Of a stretch of 64,000 bases of DNA, positions 23,470 through 34,777 are shown piece after piece. This stretch comes from Mastacembelus armatus (lineage: Eukaryota > Chordata > Actinopteri > Synbranchiformes > Mastacembelidae). Under the pieces are notes generated by a model. That model worked only from the letters and a program-made list of their open reading frames with translations, made no database searches and had not been told where the DNA came from. The position numbers and the translations under genes were made by a program. How positions within the stretch are numbered: position 1 is the stretch's first letter; each line of letters opens with the position of its first letter. Location of the stretch: positions 2,674,106 to 2,738,105 of the forward strand of contig NC_046633.1 of the NCBI RefSeq assembly GCF_900324485.2, read 5' to 3'.

Positions 23470-25035
23470 ATGGCGTAAGTATTTTTTTGTCGAAATGTGA
23501 ACGTCTGTGTTCAAGTATAGCTAGCTGTCAAGTAACCGGTAGTTGACTAAGTTAACTTAGCTATTGAGTACGGTTACGTGAGCTGTAAGTTATATAGTAC
23601 TTATGACTACGAGATGGGATTAAAAGTGTATTGGGCTTTCTGGTTTAGGGGATTGGTGTGTGTCGTTAAAGTCTGTCTGAAGTTAGTCCCAGACATCCCG
23701 ACAGCATATGTTTTGTGTTGAGTTACGGGGGGCGCGTTTGTTTGGTTTGACTTAAAGTTCCTACGCGCTCCACAGCAACAGTAACCCTCACTCAAAGTAT
23801 TTGCCAGGTTGGTAACGTTAGTGTTTGTGTGTACTAAACCCTGACAACGTGGCGTGTCCAAAATGGCGCGCACTGCCCTCCACACAAACGGCTCTGTTGT
23901 GAAAATGGCGCTTACCCGCCCACATCTCCATGGTGACTCACGGAGGAGGGCGGGGTTACCGGCCAAATCATGACCAAATTAGGTAATCTTATCCCCCCCG
24001 CCCCCTTCGGTGCAGCGGGGTGTTTCCCGTCAACATTGCACTGACACTTCAAGGGAACAGATTAGCCAAAATTAGCCTCCCCTCCCTTATGTGAGAGACA
24101 ACCTCAGCCTTCATGCCCCAAGCCGCCCCATCAAGAGCGTTAAACACTTTTCTTTGTTACTGGTCAATAAAGCAAAGTTTTAAGACACTATGGGGAAGTT
24201 TTCTGGTGTACAGATAAGGTTGGCCTGCTCAGGATTTGTCAACCATGTGGTATATTTGAATGCAGTTTGAATATATTTATTTGGCCTCTGTGTTCTTTTA
24301 AGATTGAAGTGTTGTTTGTTTTGGGTGTTTAGTTGTAGGCATCCAGCTCCCTAAATGTTTCCACACACAAGAAATTTATATGAAATGTCACGGAAGTCAT
24401 TTTGTTTCTATAACATGCATCTCTTTACCCAGGTCTCTCTCGGCAACCACCCTCAGCCTTGCTGCCGTCGACAGCATTACCGAACCCCTCGACTCGCTAC
24501 CATCATCAGACTTGACTTTGTTTTTATTCACCCGGCTACCACTGACCAGCAGCAGCCATGATTCTCTCCCAGCTAGCCTTGGAGGACGTGGAGGCCCTGT
24601 GCTTAGGTTGGTGTTGCGATGACGCATGTTCTCAAAGCAGCAGTGCAAACATTGCTCAATGCAGATCGCAGATAGTTTGGATAAAAAGCTGTGAAGTCTG
24701 GCAAACTGAAGTTTAGCTTCCAGAATCAACATTTGGAATCAGAGGAAAGTTATGTTTTGCTTGGTCTCAAAGCAGATTATTTGGCCTGTATCTTGTGGTA
24801 AACATCATTCATTCATTTGTTACACTTGTAATTTATTGAAACTTTTGATGGTGTCCCTGATAAAGTAATTGAGGGCAACTTTAGGTAGCTGTTCCTGGTC
24901 GAGATGTGACCTGAAATAGCATTTTGGCTTTTCAGCCTTAAATAAGTGCAGTATTATACTTTTTTTGTATTTTATGCAGATTATTAGGTATTTATTGAGG
25001 TTCTTGTCCACAGAGCCCTCGTTTCTGACGGCTGA
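23470..25035 (+). promoter_or_regulatory. atf4 uORF2, inhibitory, overlaps the main ORF
   Basis: Starts ATGGC at the very end of exon 1 (23470-23474), continues through exon 2 (24433-24606) and stops at TGA 25033-25035 in exon 3: 66 residues. It begins MASLSATTLSLAAVDSITEP and overlaps the atf4 start codon out of frame by 71 exonic bases. In mammals uORF2 (59 residues) overlaps the main ORF the same way and blocks its translation unless eIF2-alpha is phosphorylated. The gene is therefore very likely under integrated-stress-response control. Confidence 0.85.
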
Positions 25036-26937
25036 CCCCATGGGGCCCCTTCTGGACCAAGATGTAGATGAAGCTCTTTCTCCCTCCTCCTCTCTAGAGG
25101 GGAAGGCGCCAGCTTCGCCCTCCCTCTCTTTCTCTCCCTACCGGACCCTGTCATCCTCCCCGCTCTCTTCTGCCTCTCCACCTCCCTCCCCCTCTCCCAC
25201 CAATACCTCCCTGTTCCTGGGAACCAAGGCCGGAGCAGACTTGATGTCCTTCACCTGGCTGGGTGCCAGCGGGCTGCTCGATGACCATGTTGGAGCAGAC
25301 GATCGCAAAGGTGAGAGTGATTTTCTGTTTATTCGAAACTTGATCAGGGTAAATCTTAATTTCCAAAAGGACCAATCAATTAGCACATTTGATGTCTGGG
25401 ACAGGAAAAAAAAGCTTCCACTGCTGTTTGTGGAGTTGTTGGCTGACAGTAAATATTTTGCCTCAATGGTGAGTCAAAGCATTTCAACTTGCCCTGCAAA
25501 CAAGGAGACCCGGCAAACTGAGGACTTAGTAAATACGTATAGATAAAAAGTCTTTCTGCTGTCTAGCACCAGACGTAGAAGCAAAATGTGGCAGAAGCAA
25601 AATGTGGTGGGTATTGATCAACTTTAATTGGCTGGTAGCTGGCAGGTGTGGCTCTGTAGTTGACTAGCTCTGACTGGCTTTAAGTGTTTTCAGTGACACA
25701 TCTTGGGTGCGATATCCTCATTCCATTCATTGTGGTTTTGGCGTCAGAGAAAATTGTTCCTTGTGTTCATATACCGGTACCTCTCGGGGGGGGGGGGTAT
25801 TCTAATGACGTTTAAAACAATTCCATAAAGTTTTATTCCCTTTTACGTTCACAGAAACACTGATAACGAGAGAGGGCTCCTAAAATATTTTACATTGTTT
25901 TTATATCACAGTTTCTGGCTTATTATTTTGTATTTTAATATTGTTAAATGTTTTTGTCAGCAGATGATGCTTTGTCAGGCATGGATTGGATGTCAGAGAA
26001 AATCGATCTAAGTGAATTTGACCTGGATTCCCTCATTGGCTCTTGCTCATCCGATGATTCTCCCAGCTCCCCTGAGGATTTCCTGGCCTCTCTTGATTCC
26101 CACATGGATCTGGATTTAGACCCGTTCGACACAAACATCCCCACCCCACAAGACAACATGGAGCTGGGTCTGCCACTGGCCAACATCCCCTCCATCCCTC
26201 TGGAGCTCCCTCTTACTGTAGCAACTGAGGCCAAGAAAACAGAGGTGGTTCTTCATAAGGGACCCGTTATGAAGTCTGAGCCTCCCTCCCCAGATCCCTC
26301 TCCGTCTCCCACCTCCCCAGCCTATACATTGGAGCTTGAAAGTGAAGTGGATGTGTTGGATGCAGAGAAAATGGTCACATCGCTTACTGCCACCATCATA
26401 CCTGATCCCAGTGGAAACATTCAGACCACCAGTCCCATCATGTTTTCCCTTCCCACCACTGGTCACCTTGTGCTGGTGCTTCCTGACCCAGTTGTCAAAA
26501 CCTCTTCTCCATCAAGTGACTGTGACAGTGACTCTGGCATCGAATCACTTGGCAGCTCATCCCCACGCCTGGCCTCTAGTCCGCCTCCCACACCCTCCCC
26601 TACAGCTGGTTCCTCTAGGACCAAACCTTACTGCAAGCCGGAGCCCAAAGCTGCTTCCGCGGCCAAGGCCTCAAGGGTCAAATCAGTGTCTGGTGCTCCC
26701 AAGGTGGTGGAGAAGAAACTGAAGAAGATGGAGCAGAACAAGACAGCGGCCACTCGCTACAGGCAGAAGAAGAGGGTTGAGCAGGAGCAGTTGAAGACAG
26801 AATGTGACGAGCTGGAGAAGAGGAACCACGAGTTGATGGAAAAGGCGGAGTCCATCAGCCGAGAGATTCAATATCTCAAGGATCTGATGGAGGAAGTTCG
26901 TAAGCATCGACGTGGCAAGACCAGTTCAGTGGCTTAA
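24558..26937 (+). CDS. atf4: Activating transcription factor 4
   Basis: Coding exons 24558-24606, 25014-25310 and 25961-26937 (phases 1 and 1), 440 residues; a 5' UTR exon ends at 23474 and exon 2 starts at 24433. ATF4 is the bZIP activator of amino-acid, redox and ER-stress genes, translated selectively when eIF2-alpha is phosphorylated. The bZIP is at about 368-430: basic region NKTAATRYRQKKR, then a leucine zipper with LKTECDELEKRNHELM and IQYLKDLMEEVRK, nearly identical to mammalian ATF4. A phosphodegron-like DSGIES (about 306-311) matches the beta-TrCP site of ATF4. The acidic ALSGMDWM/DLSEFDLDSLIG segment matches human GTDWMLEKMDLKEFDLDALLG. The N-terminus starts MILSQLALEDVEALCL. The middle is rich in Ser and Pro. 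Exon 4 has a TCAGCAG tandem acceptor giving one optional Ala. Fish have two paralogues (a and b); I cannot say which this is. Confidence 0.97.
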
Positions 26938-27908
26938 ATACCATAAGTTTCGTGTGGTACAATCTCACTGTTGCAGAGAGATTGGGCTGTTTCTGCTCCA
27001 ACGCTCACATGCCTTAAAGAAATTCAATTTTGCGTCATACGCAGGGCTCCAAATTGTGACCATTTTAGTTACACATGACTTTTAAGTCAGTGTGACTTCA
27101 AAATATATTTGGTAGCATAGACAACTTCAGCAGTTGTGCTGGATAGTGGTCTGGTGGGTGTTGAGGCTGATGTTGATCCCACAGCATTAAAAAAAAAAAA
27201 AAAAAAAGTTTGGTCCTACCATGTAAAAAAAGTAAATTTCTAGCCCCGATTATGCTCATGTTTTCAGTGATTAAATTATCGGCATGTGATGGTGGATGTA
27301 TGAAACTTGCCACTGAACAGCGAAGAGAGATCCCTATATAAAAAGTGGAAAATCTGTCAAATCTGATGAGATTACTAGTGTAGAGTGGGGGGGCTGGGAG
27401 GTAGTCAGGTGAAGCATCTGTACATGCTTGGCTCTCAGTCCCCTGTTAGAGCCCGACATATACGCTCTGCCTTACTAGCAGCACATGTACCAACAGGCAG
27501 AGTGTGTATTTGTTTTCGTAGGTTAGGCATGAGTCACCGTAGTTCCCAGTAGTGTTGTAAACTGAAATTTGGCATCATATTCCCTCACACTCCCAGCTCA
27601 TTGTCAAAAATACATCAATCGGTGTAGTCAGGTACCGCTCCTCCCCTAGTACACCTACTTCTTTCTAACCCCAAGTCCCTCCCCTCATTTTCACGTTTCA
27701 CAACATTCTCAAGTCCAGAAAGGGGCCTCGGCCTATTCATGAAATCTCTTACACTGTCGATCTTTTTTGTATATAGTTTTATTTTCTTTTGCTTGCTGAT
27801 TGTGGGGTTTGTTATTTAATGCTGGACAAAACTTGATCATGTTTTCAGTAGCTCCTAGTGCAGCTGTTTGGGCCTGTAAAAAGAAAACTTTTGCTGTTCT
27901 TTTTTTCT

Positions 27909-27914
27909 AATAAA
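27909..27914 (+). terminator. atf4 polyadenylation signal
   Basis: AATAAA preceded by a T-rich stretch, about 970 bases after the stop. The 3' UTR contains an 18-base A run at about 27189-27207. Confidence 0.6.
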
Positions 27915-30900
27915 TATCTGTCAGTACTCATGTGACGTGTAATGTGCTTTTTACAGTGACAAATTTACTAAAAGAATGAAAGTGGTTGGCTAATTTTCTT
28001 TGAGCTTATTAAAACTCAGTGATGAAAGTGAAATGTCAAGACTGCCCTTGATGTCAATTTTTGAAAATACATCAGGATGTTAAGGTTGCTCTTGTTTTAG
28101 TTTTTATTCTAAAATGAAATGTCAGTTTCAGAGCTCAGGTATTGGGTCACTTATGTGTCTGCAGTAGAAGAAGAAAGAAGTGCAAATGTTCCAACTTCTC
28201 AGTACTTACAAACTGGATAAATGCAGTATTAGAAAGATTTTGTTACTGTGACAAAGTATTTGGACAATACAGCACAGGAGGTAGAATTTTGCAGTTAAAA
28301 TGGTGATGAAAAAGACAAAGGGATTCAGGATAATGACCCAAAAACTACTTCCAGGCTTTAAGACAAGAGCTAGTCAATGGCATGACCTGCACAGACTCCA
28401 CACTCCAGGTGAAGGGTGGAAGCAAGGAAGCAGCAGGGTGATGTATTTATAAAACACGTTTGGTTTTCACTGCCTACAATAGAGCAGGGTACACTGACTG
28501 CAAATATAACTGCTTAGTTTGCGTAAGTCAACCTTGTCAGATGAGTAAGTTTACAGCTCACGTGCATTAGACCAGAAGAATGACTGAGGCTTAAAAAGTC
28601 ATTTATGAAAATGTCAGTGATGAGAAATCCTGTTGCAGACAAGTTCAAACTGGAAGTTCAGCTGCAGAACCCTGAAGTGAAGTTTTTGACTGCCTGAAAC
28701 TAAAACTTTGTATCAGGAAGTAAGAAACAAGAAGAAAGCTAAAAACAGATGTGCAAATGTTTTATGGGAAGGTCCTTGTAACTGTGAAACCAGACTAACC
28801 AGTCTCACAGGTGGTTGACAGGTGGGAGGGGGAAGGGAAAAAGAAGAAACAACATGCAAGCTGAGCCACACATGTCTCTGCACAGTTTAGGCCAAAGCTT
28901 GGACTCCACACATGTTTATATCTCCCACCCTGGGAGTATTATGTGTGTGCTCACATTTGAGGCCGTATTTTGGAACTCAGAGCAGTGGGTTGAGGATGGC
29001 CTGATGCATGGGGCCTGAGTTAACACAGTTTCTGTCTTCAGCAGTCTTTAGGATAGTATGACTTATGATTAAAGTTATGTCTCCTGGCCTTGAAAGAAGT
29101 CAGTGTAGCATCTCAGAAAGCGACAGTAATGTTCAGACTTAGCCCAGTGGGCTGACTAGTGTCAAGCAGCTGAGTAAATTTAGTCTTGGCAGTAAAACCA
29201 CTTTGGCACACACACACATCTCCTTCATAGATTCCACAGTAGTGAGGTCCTGCCCTCCTGACAAGCCACAGATAAGAGCAAAGACCAAACAGTGAGACCA
29301 GAGATTACAAAGCTGGCTCCATTGTGACTTAGATACACAGGCTTCAAATAAATGAGTTAATCAGAAGCTGTATCATGGTAAAAAAAATATTTTTTTCTTG
29401 CTACAATTAGAAAGTAATATTTGTTATTGTTAAAGATAAAACACTATTATGTTTAAAAAAATGTAACTTCTTGTTTTTCAGTATTATATTTTTTCTCACT
29501 CAGCATAAACAGTCTGATAATGTGATTGTGCCACACACTTCTCAGTGATACCCCACCCTGCACCGTTTTCATACCAAACATTTCACCTTCTTCATAGCAG
29601 GAAAAGCCCAGGTATAACTAATTCAAGTGATATCAGATGATAGATGATATCTCAAATCTTATCTCTGTACTGACCCAAGTGTGTGGGTTTTATGTGAGAG
29701 GGTAAGTAGGGAGAACATGCTTTATTTGTATGTTTGTCCTAAGAACCTGAGGTTTATGTATGTGGAGTCTAGTTACTGTAAACGATGTGTTGAATATGCT
29801 TCGCACCTGAAAGCTTCATTCTAAAGCGCCACATCCATCCATCCATTAACTTTATCCGCTTATTCCTATTTAGGGTCATGGGGATCTGCTGGAACCTCTC
29901 TAAAGAACCACGTTAGTAAAAACTGGTCTTTCTTTTTCACAGAACATGGGTGTGGTGGCTCCCAGCAATTAGGCAGCACAGATTATTCTTGTCCTGTCAC
30001 ATTCCTCTGCAAAATCCTAACAATTATAAATAATAAAACAAAAATAGATTTATTCCATTCATCTATCACACAACGACACTGCATCACTGCTGTTTCCATG
30101 ATTAATTAAGTCAGATAACGACCGTCAGACCAGACATGTTTGTGTGCAGTCATGTCTTCGTTTGTGAGCTCTGCATGACTGAATTGGCCTGACTGACTCT
30201 TTCATTTAACAAGATTAAAAGCCGAGCCTTCAGTAAGTTATTTACTAAGACTAGAGGACCTGGAGCGACACTCTTGAAATTATCTGTAGCGCGTGGTTTT
30301 GTTTTCACACATATTTGGTAAAGGGCAAACCAGTTCATATTCAAATGGACCCATAAAAACTCACAAAGCAGACCTTGTGTGCTAAACTGTGGTAGCCTCT
30401 GCTCTGACATTGCTACTGTTATGAAGGGTAACTAACTTTCTTCAATTGCATCTACAGATAGTACAGATAGCAGTATTTTTTAATCATACCAACTGGCCTT
30501 TAATGCAAACCCTTCGGTAGGACGCCTGAGGCAGAGTAATTGCTTCTCCAGCATCAGTGTAGAGCTGAAAGAAGCTGTAAGCCCTTGAAGATCCAATCAT
30601 CAGTAAATCACGTCATGCTAGAAGGTCAATAGAAACAAATGGAATAGTCTGTTGTTATATTAAAATTTAATATGTTTTGATTGAATTATGTCAACGTCGA
30701 GTAAATGCAAGAAAACATTCCACCTTAAACACTGCTGATTACTACTGAACTGGTATATAAGTGTACTGGGTAATCCCCTATTTTTTCCGACCATGGAAAC
30801 ACATTAGAAAACACATTTTCTTATTTATTTTTCTTTGTAATGACTTGTAGTCTCATGTATTCTGTTGAAAAATCTGTAACTATATTTTACATGACATTAC

Positions 30901-31476
30901 AAGGCCTGATGGCATTTGGCTCACCAATACGGTGAAACCTAGTAAGGCTGTGTGGCTATTCATAGTTTGCAAACTGTACTGTAAGTCAGCAATAGCCAAG
31001 TAATCTGGCACATTCTGCTATTCTAACCTTGGGCTGTTTGCAAGTCTATTCCTGGCTTACACTGAATGAACTCCGCCTGCGAATGCTGTCACACTGTCAG
31101 AATTGTAAGTGGAGGATGATGTCTTAGAGCAACAACCTGAAGACTTGAAATTGTGTCATCTAACATTAACTGAGTGGACAGCTGGACTTATCTCACACTG
31201 CAAGTGGTTACAACTGGAGTTTGCTACAAAGCACTAACTAAACTAATACTACAGATTACAAGGTTCTCTTTGAATAAGTTGAATTTGGATAATAGCCTTG
31301 ACATTATTCAATACAGATAGTCGTGAACATTTTAACAAAAGTTTTCACTTTAGCTGTCTTTAACTTTGTTGTTGATGATAACTTCTTTGGACCATCACCC
31401 ATATGGGTTTGGCACAATTTGTGACTAAATACTGTGGCCAATCACCCTATGTATTGTGTTGCAAAGATTATTAAGA
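27915..31476. other. Gene-poor spacer downstream of atf4
   Basis: About 3.5 kb of AT-rich sequence with no reading frame or RNA I can support. The only recognisable item is a short repeat end at 29832-29900. Confidence 0.5.
29832..29900 (+). repeat. Truncated fish LINE-like repeat end
   Basis: CATCCATCCATCCATTAACTT, CCGCTTATTCCTATTTAGGG and GGGGATCTGCTGGAACCTCT correspond to the start of the copy at 61360, same orientation, cut short after about 70 bases. Confidence 0.65.
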
Positions 31477-32033
31477 ACCTTAGCCCAACTCTAACCATAA
31501 CCTTAGGCCAATCATGAACCTAACACTAGCCCTAAGCATTACCCTAAACCTAGCCTAAGTCCAACCCTAGCCTAAGCATAACCTAACCCTGGTCAAAACC
31601 TAACCCATCCCAACCCTAACCCTTATGCATAACACTAAGCCTAACCCTAACGCTAGCCTAAACCTAACTATAACCCTGGTCCAAACCTAGCCCTAACTAT
31701 AACGTTAGTCCAACTTTAAACCTAGGCTAAACCTAACCCATCCCAACCCTAACCCTTATGCCTAACCCTAACGCTAGCCTAAACCTAACTATAACTCTAG
31801 TCCAACCTAGCCCTAACTATAACCTTAGTCCAACTTTAAACCTAGCCTAAACCTAACCCATCCCAACCCTAACCCTTATGCATAACCCTAACCCTAGACT
31901 AAGCCTAACCCCAACGCTAGCCTAAACCTAACTACAACTCTAGTCCAAACCTATCCCTAACGATAACCTTAGTCCAACTTTAAACCTAGCCTAAACCTAA
32001 CCCATCCCAACCCTAACCCTAACCCTAGCCTAT
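31477..32033 (+). repeat. Degenerate telomere-like (CCCTAA) array with higher-order units
   Basis: About 550 bases made of variants of CCCTAA, CCTAAA and CCCTAG. The phrase CCCATCCCAACCCTAACCC recurs at about 31604, 31737, 31857 and 32001, so larger blocks of 120-144 bases have themselves been duplicated. Single bases have drifted in most units, which suggests an old interstitial array rather than a chromosome end. Confidence 0.9.
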
Positions 32034-32064
32034 AAAACACTATAATTTAAAAAGGAGATTAGAG

Positions 32065-32200
32065 GACAGTCCTTTTATGTCCCTTGTTGCCCAGGGGGTC
32101 TCCTCACCCCTGGACAGTGGAGGAGTGCAGGAGTCGGGGCTTGAACGTGGGCCGCTCACCTTATGGGCGGCTGTCCTCTCCCCCCCACAATAATACACGC
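32065..32200 (-). repeat. Possible tRNA-derived SINE fragment
   Basis: On minus, GAGCGGCCCACGTTCAAGCC resembles a pol III B box region (GGTTCGANNCC), with a GCCGCCCATAAGGTGAGCGG hairpin-like stretch upstream where the anticodon arm would be. No intact tRNA fold is possible. It directly abuts the telomere-like array. Other explanations remain open. Confidence 0.3.
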
Positions 32201-32694
32201 AAAGCGCAATAACCATACCACACTTGAGACCACAATACATTTATTTAATTAATTAAAGCTGAATAAATATGGAAGCCCAACTGTTTTTGCATTTTAATGC
32301 AGAAGGGCACTAATCAGTATAGTTTTTAGAATCCCCTTTGTCACAGATCAAGCTTCCTCCAGGATAAGTCTCTATATGCTTTGCACACCTGGATTTGGGC
32401 AGTTTATCCAGTTCTTTCCAGCAGATCCTCTCAAAATGTGGCAATTTGGATAGGAAGTGCTTGTAAACTGCCACCTTCATGCTATGTGTTTTGAGTCTGT
32501 CCATGGGCCCCTCATGAACAGACTTATCCAAAGCCACTCAAGCATTGTCTTGGTGAGAGATCACCTAGTCTCAGGTCACATACAGAAAATTTCCTCCAAG
32601 GTGGAAGTGATGAACATTATCACTTCATTCACACATACTAATGGGAGTTTAAACTTGATTAACATATGCCATGTAATATTTTAGAGGTGCTTCA

Positions 32695-32767
32695 TGACCC
32701 AGGTGGGACTTGAACCCACAATCCCCAGCTCCGGAGGCTGATGCCTTATCCATTAGGCCACTGGGCC
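32695..32767 (-). tRNA. tRNA-Arg (anticodon CCG)
   Basis: The minus strand reads a 73-base cloverleaf. Acceptor stem GGCCCAG pairs with CTGGGTC (one G-U pair at position 2), D arm GTGGCCTAATGGATAAGGC, anticodon loop CTCCGGA with CCG at 34-36, T arm with GGGTTCAAGTCCC, discriminator A. It is nearly identical to vertebrate tRNA-Arg-CCG, which decodes CGG. A and B boxes are intact, no intron, no encoded CCA. The pol III terminator run downstream on minus is not strong, so activity is likely but not certain. Confidence 0.95.
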
Positions 32768-33940
32768 TCTGATATGATATTGAATTTCAACTCGAAGGCT
32801 GATGATTTACTCCAGTACACTAACAACAATGACTGAAGAAGTTTTATGTGGTTTTTGGTTGTTGGTTCTTTTAGAGATGCCAAGTTTACCAAACTGGGCC
32901 ACTGCAACAGAGCCAAAAAAACAGACAGATGTTTGAAAATGTTTTCTAAAACTATGTTCCTCTATCAAACTATGCAAGATTATAAATATTATTATACTAA
33001 CTATACAGCAATTAATCCATATACTCTGTTTATCTTTGTGAGGAGTAATGTAAGGACCTTTTGGTCATTTTGTCTGGTCCTCACTTACTCAAAGTGGTGT
33101 TGAAATCCAGGCCTTAGAATCAGACCTGTGATGGATCGTGACAGATTTAACACCAGAAAAGCACAAGTCTGTCTGTCTGTCTGTGTCTGTGTGTGGTGAG
33201 TCATTTCAGGCTGTGATGAAAAGGGCAGAGGAAAGAAGAAGCATGTTCAAAGGTTTACGCTGGGGTTTTTTTTTGAGTTGACATTGTGAAGAAAGAGGAA
33301 GTGAACATTCTCTTATTTCGAGGAAGCCATGTGTGATGCAGTGTGTGATAAACTGTTGAAAATACAGGCAGACCAGCACAGGAATAAAAACTGAACAAGT
33401 AGTAAGAATGAAAATAAGATACATATATGTATAAATACACACACAGCTGTTCACATAGACACATATACAGATGCATACAGACACTCTTTTCATCCATATA
33501 CATAAGATACAAAGGTAAGAGAACACTGTCTATAAAAATGGGCTTTAAGAAGTGACTCAAAACAAGACTGACTCAAGAAGAAGACTATGGCTCAAAAGGT
33601 TTTATTGCATCAATGGCAATGAAAATTTTTATTTTGTTTTTTAGCCTTTTTTTCTAAGTGAGAAATTTCCTCATCTCTTCCTGCAGTTCACAGTTGCCCT
33701 CTGGTGTCCTTTCTTAAAACTGCAGGCAAAGATTTTCTATGCACAATTAAAGGGAAATTGTTTCCTTCTGCCTCATAGCCTACACAAGTCTGTCCTCTGA
33801 TATTTCTCTCGCACAGAACCGAGTCTCAAAAGTGCGGAACAGAACTGGTTCCATACGGAACAGGTCTATAACTTTCCATTACGGGACTAATACACGGCAT
33901 CCCTTTGTTTTCTGTCGAAGTGGACTAACTACTGGTCTAC
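32768..33940. other. Spacer between tRNA-Arg and the HIT-like gene
   Basis: No gene supported. It contains a short GTCT/GT run (33167-33195) and a CTCF-like motif (33694-33707). Confidence 0.45.
33694..33707 (-). promoter_or_regulatory. Putative CTCF site
   Basis: TTGCCCTCTGGTGT reads ACACCAGAGGGCAA on minus, close to CCASYAGRKGGCR with one mismatch at the first position. It lies about 400 bases upstream of the HIT-like gene promoter. Confidence 0.4.
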
Positions 33941-34122
33941 ACTCCAGCCCGTAGATGGCGGTAATGCGCCTTCATGTTGGTTTGCCACCCGCCAATAAAG
34001 TGAGTAAAGTAAGTAAAGTAGGAAACGTGTTGAACCGGTATGTTCCGGCTTAGGGCGTCTTTACGCGATATTTTCCTCTCAACGTTGATGCTGTTTCTCG
34101 CTTCGAGGTTTTTTATTAGAAG
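33941..34122 (+). promoter_or_regulatory. Promoter and 5' UTR exon of the HIT-like gene
   Basis: Contains the phrase CCCGTAGATGGCGGTAATGC followed by CGCC, then TTGCCACCCGCCAATAAAG, which I recall upstream of many teleost genes. A good donor, GAAG/GTAGGT, follows at 34122, and the first coding exon begins at 34777, so the first, non-coding exon probably ends here. The transcription start was not located exactly. Confidence 0.45.
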
Positions 34123-34777
34123 GTAGGTCCTCTGAATTTAAAACATAAAGCCTGTTCGAGTGGACTGACCTTTACGGCCAAACTCCGTTCAAAAAGCAAG
34201 TGTTTTAAAGTTGGACCGTCATTTTTCACCGTGAAACACTTTCACCACTACGTCAAGTTCTCTCTGAGTTGGTTTAAAGTCCAGGAGGTTCCGTCTGCTT
34301 TAAGATTCATTTAGTAACATTAGCTTGTGTTACAGAGCCATGTTGGTAATGCATCACAACCGGGTTGTTTTTTTTAGATGTAACTAATGAAACTGATAGT
34401 GAGTGGCCTTCACCCTGAGGTCAGAAGGTCAGAGGTCAGATGATGCTAAATCAGGTAAATGCATTAACTAATAAGTCTTACATGGTTAATATTGTAACTG
34501 GTATCCCATTATCATCTGCCTGAGTCAGATAGGCCATATATATATAGTCACTCAATTCAATATTAGTTCAAAACAAAAAAGTAACTCCCACTTGGTTTAC
34601 CTGTGCAGGATGTCTGGTGTTGTGTAGGTGTTGCAGCAGTCCGACAATTTAGAATCTGCACATATTGTCTGTTTATTATTGTGATTAGGAAAATAAAACC
34701 TGTGAGGGACTTAAAAACCAAGAGTAGATAGTGAAATGTAAGAAAATATTCCACATTTCTCCTCTTGCCTCTGCAGA

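Noticed and set aside
31477-32033. Chromosome end (true telomere)
   Set aside because: Units are heavily decayed, only about 550 bases long, and normal unique sequence and genes continue on both sides.
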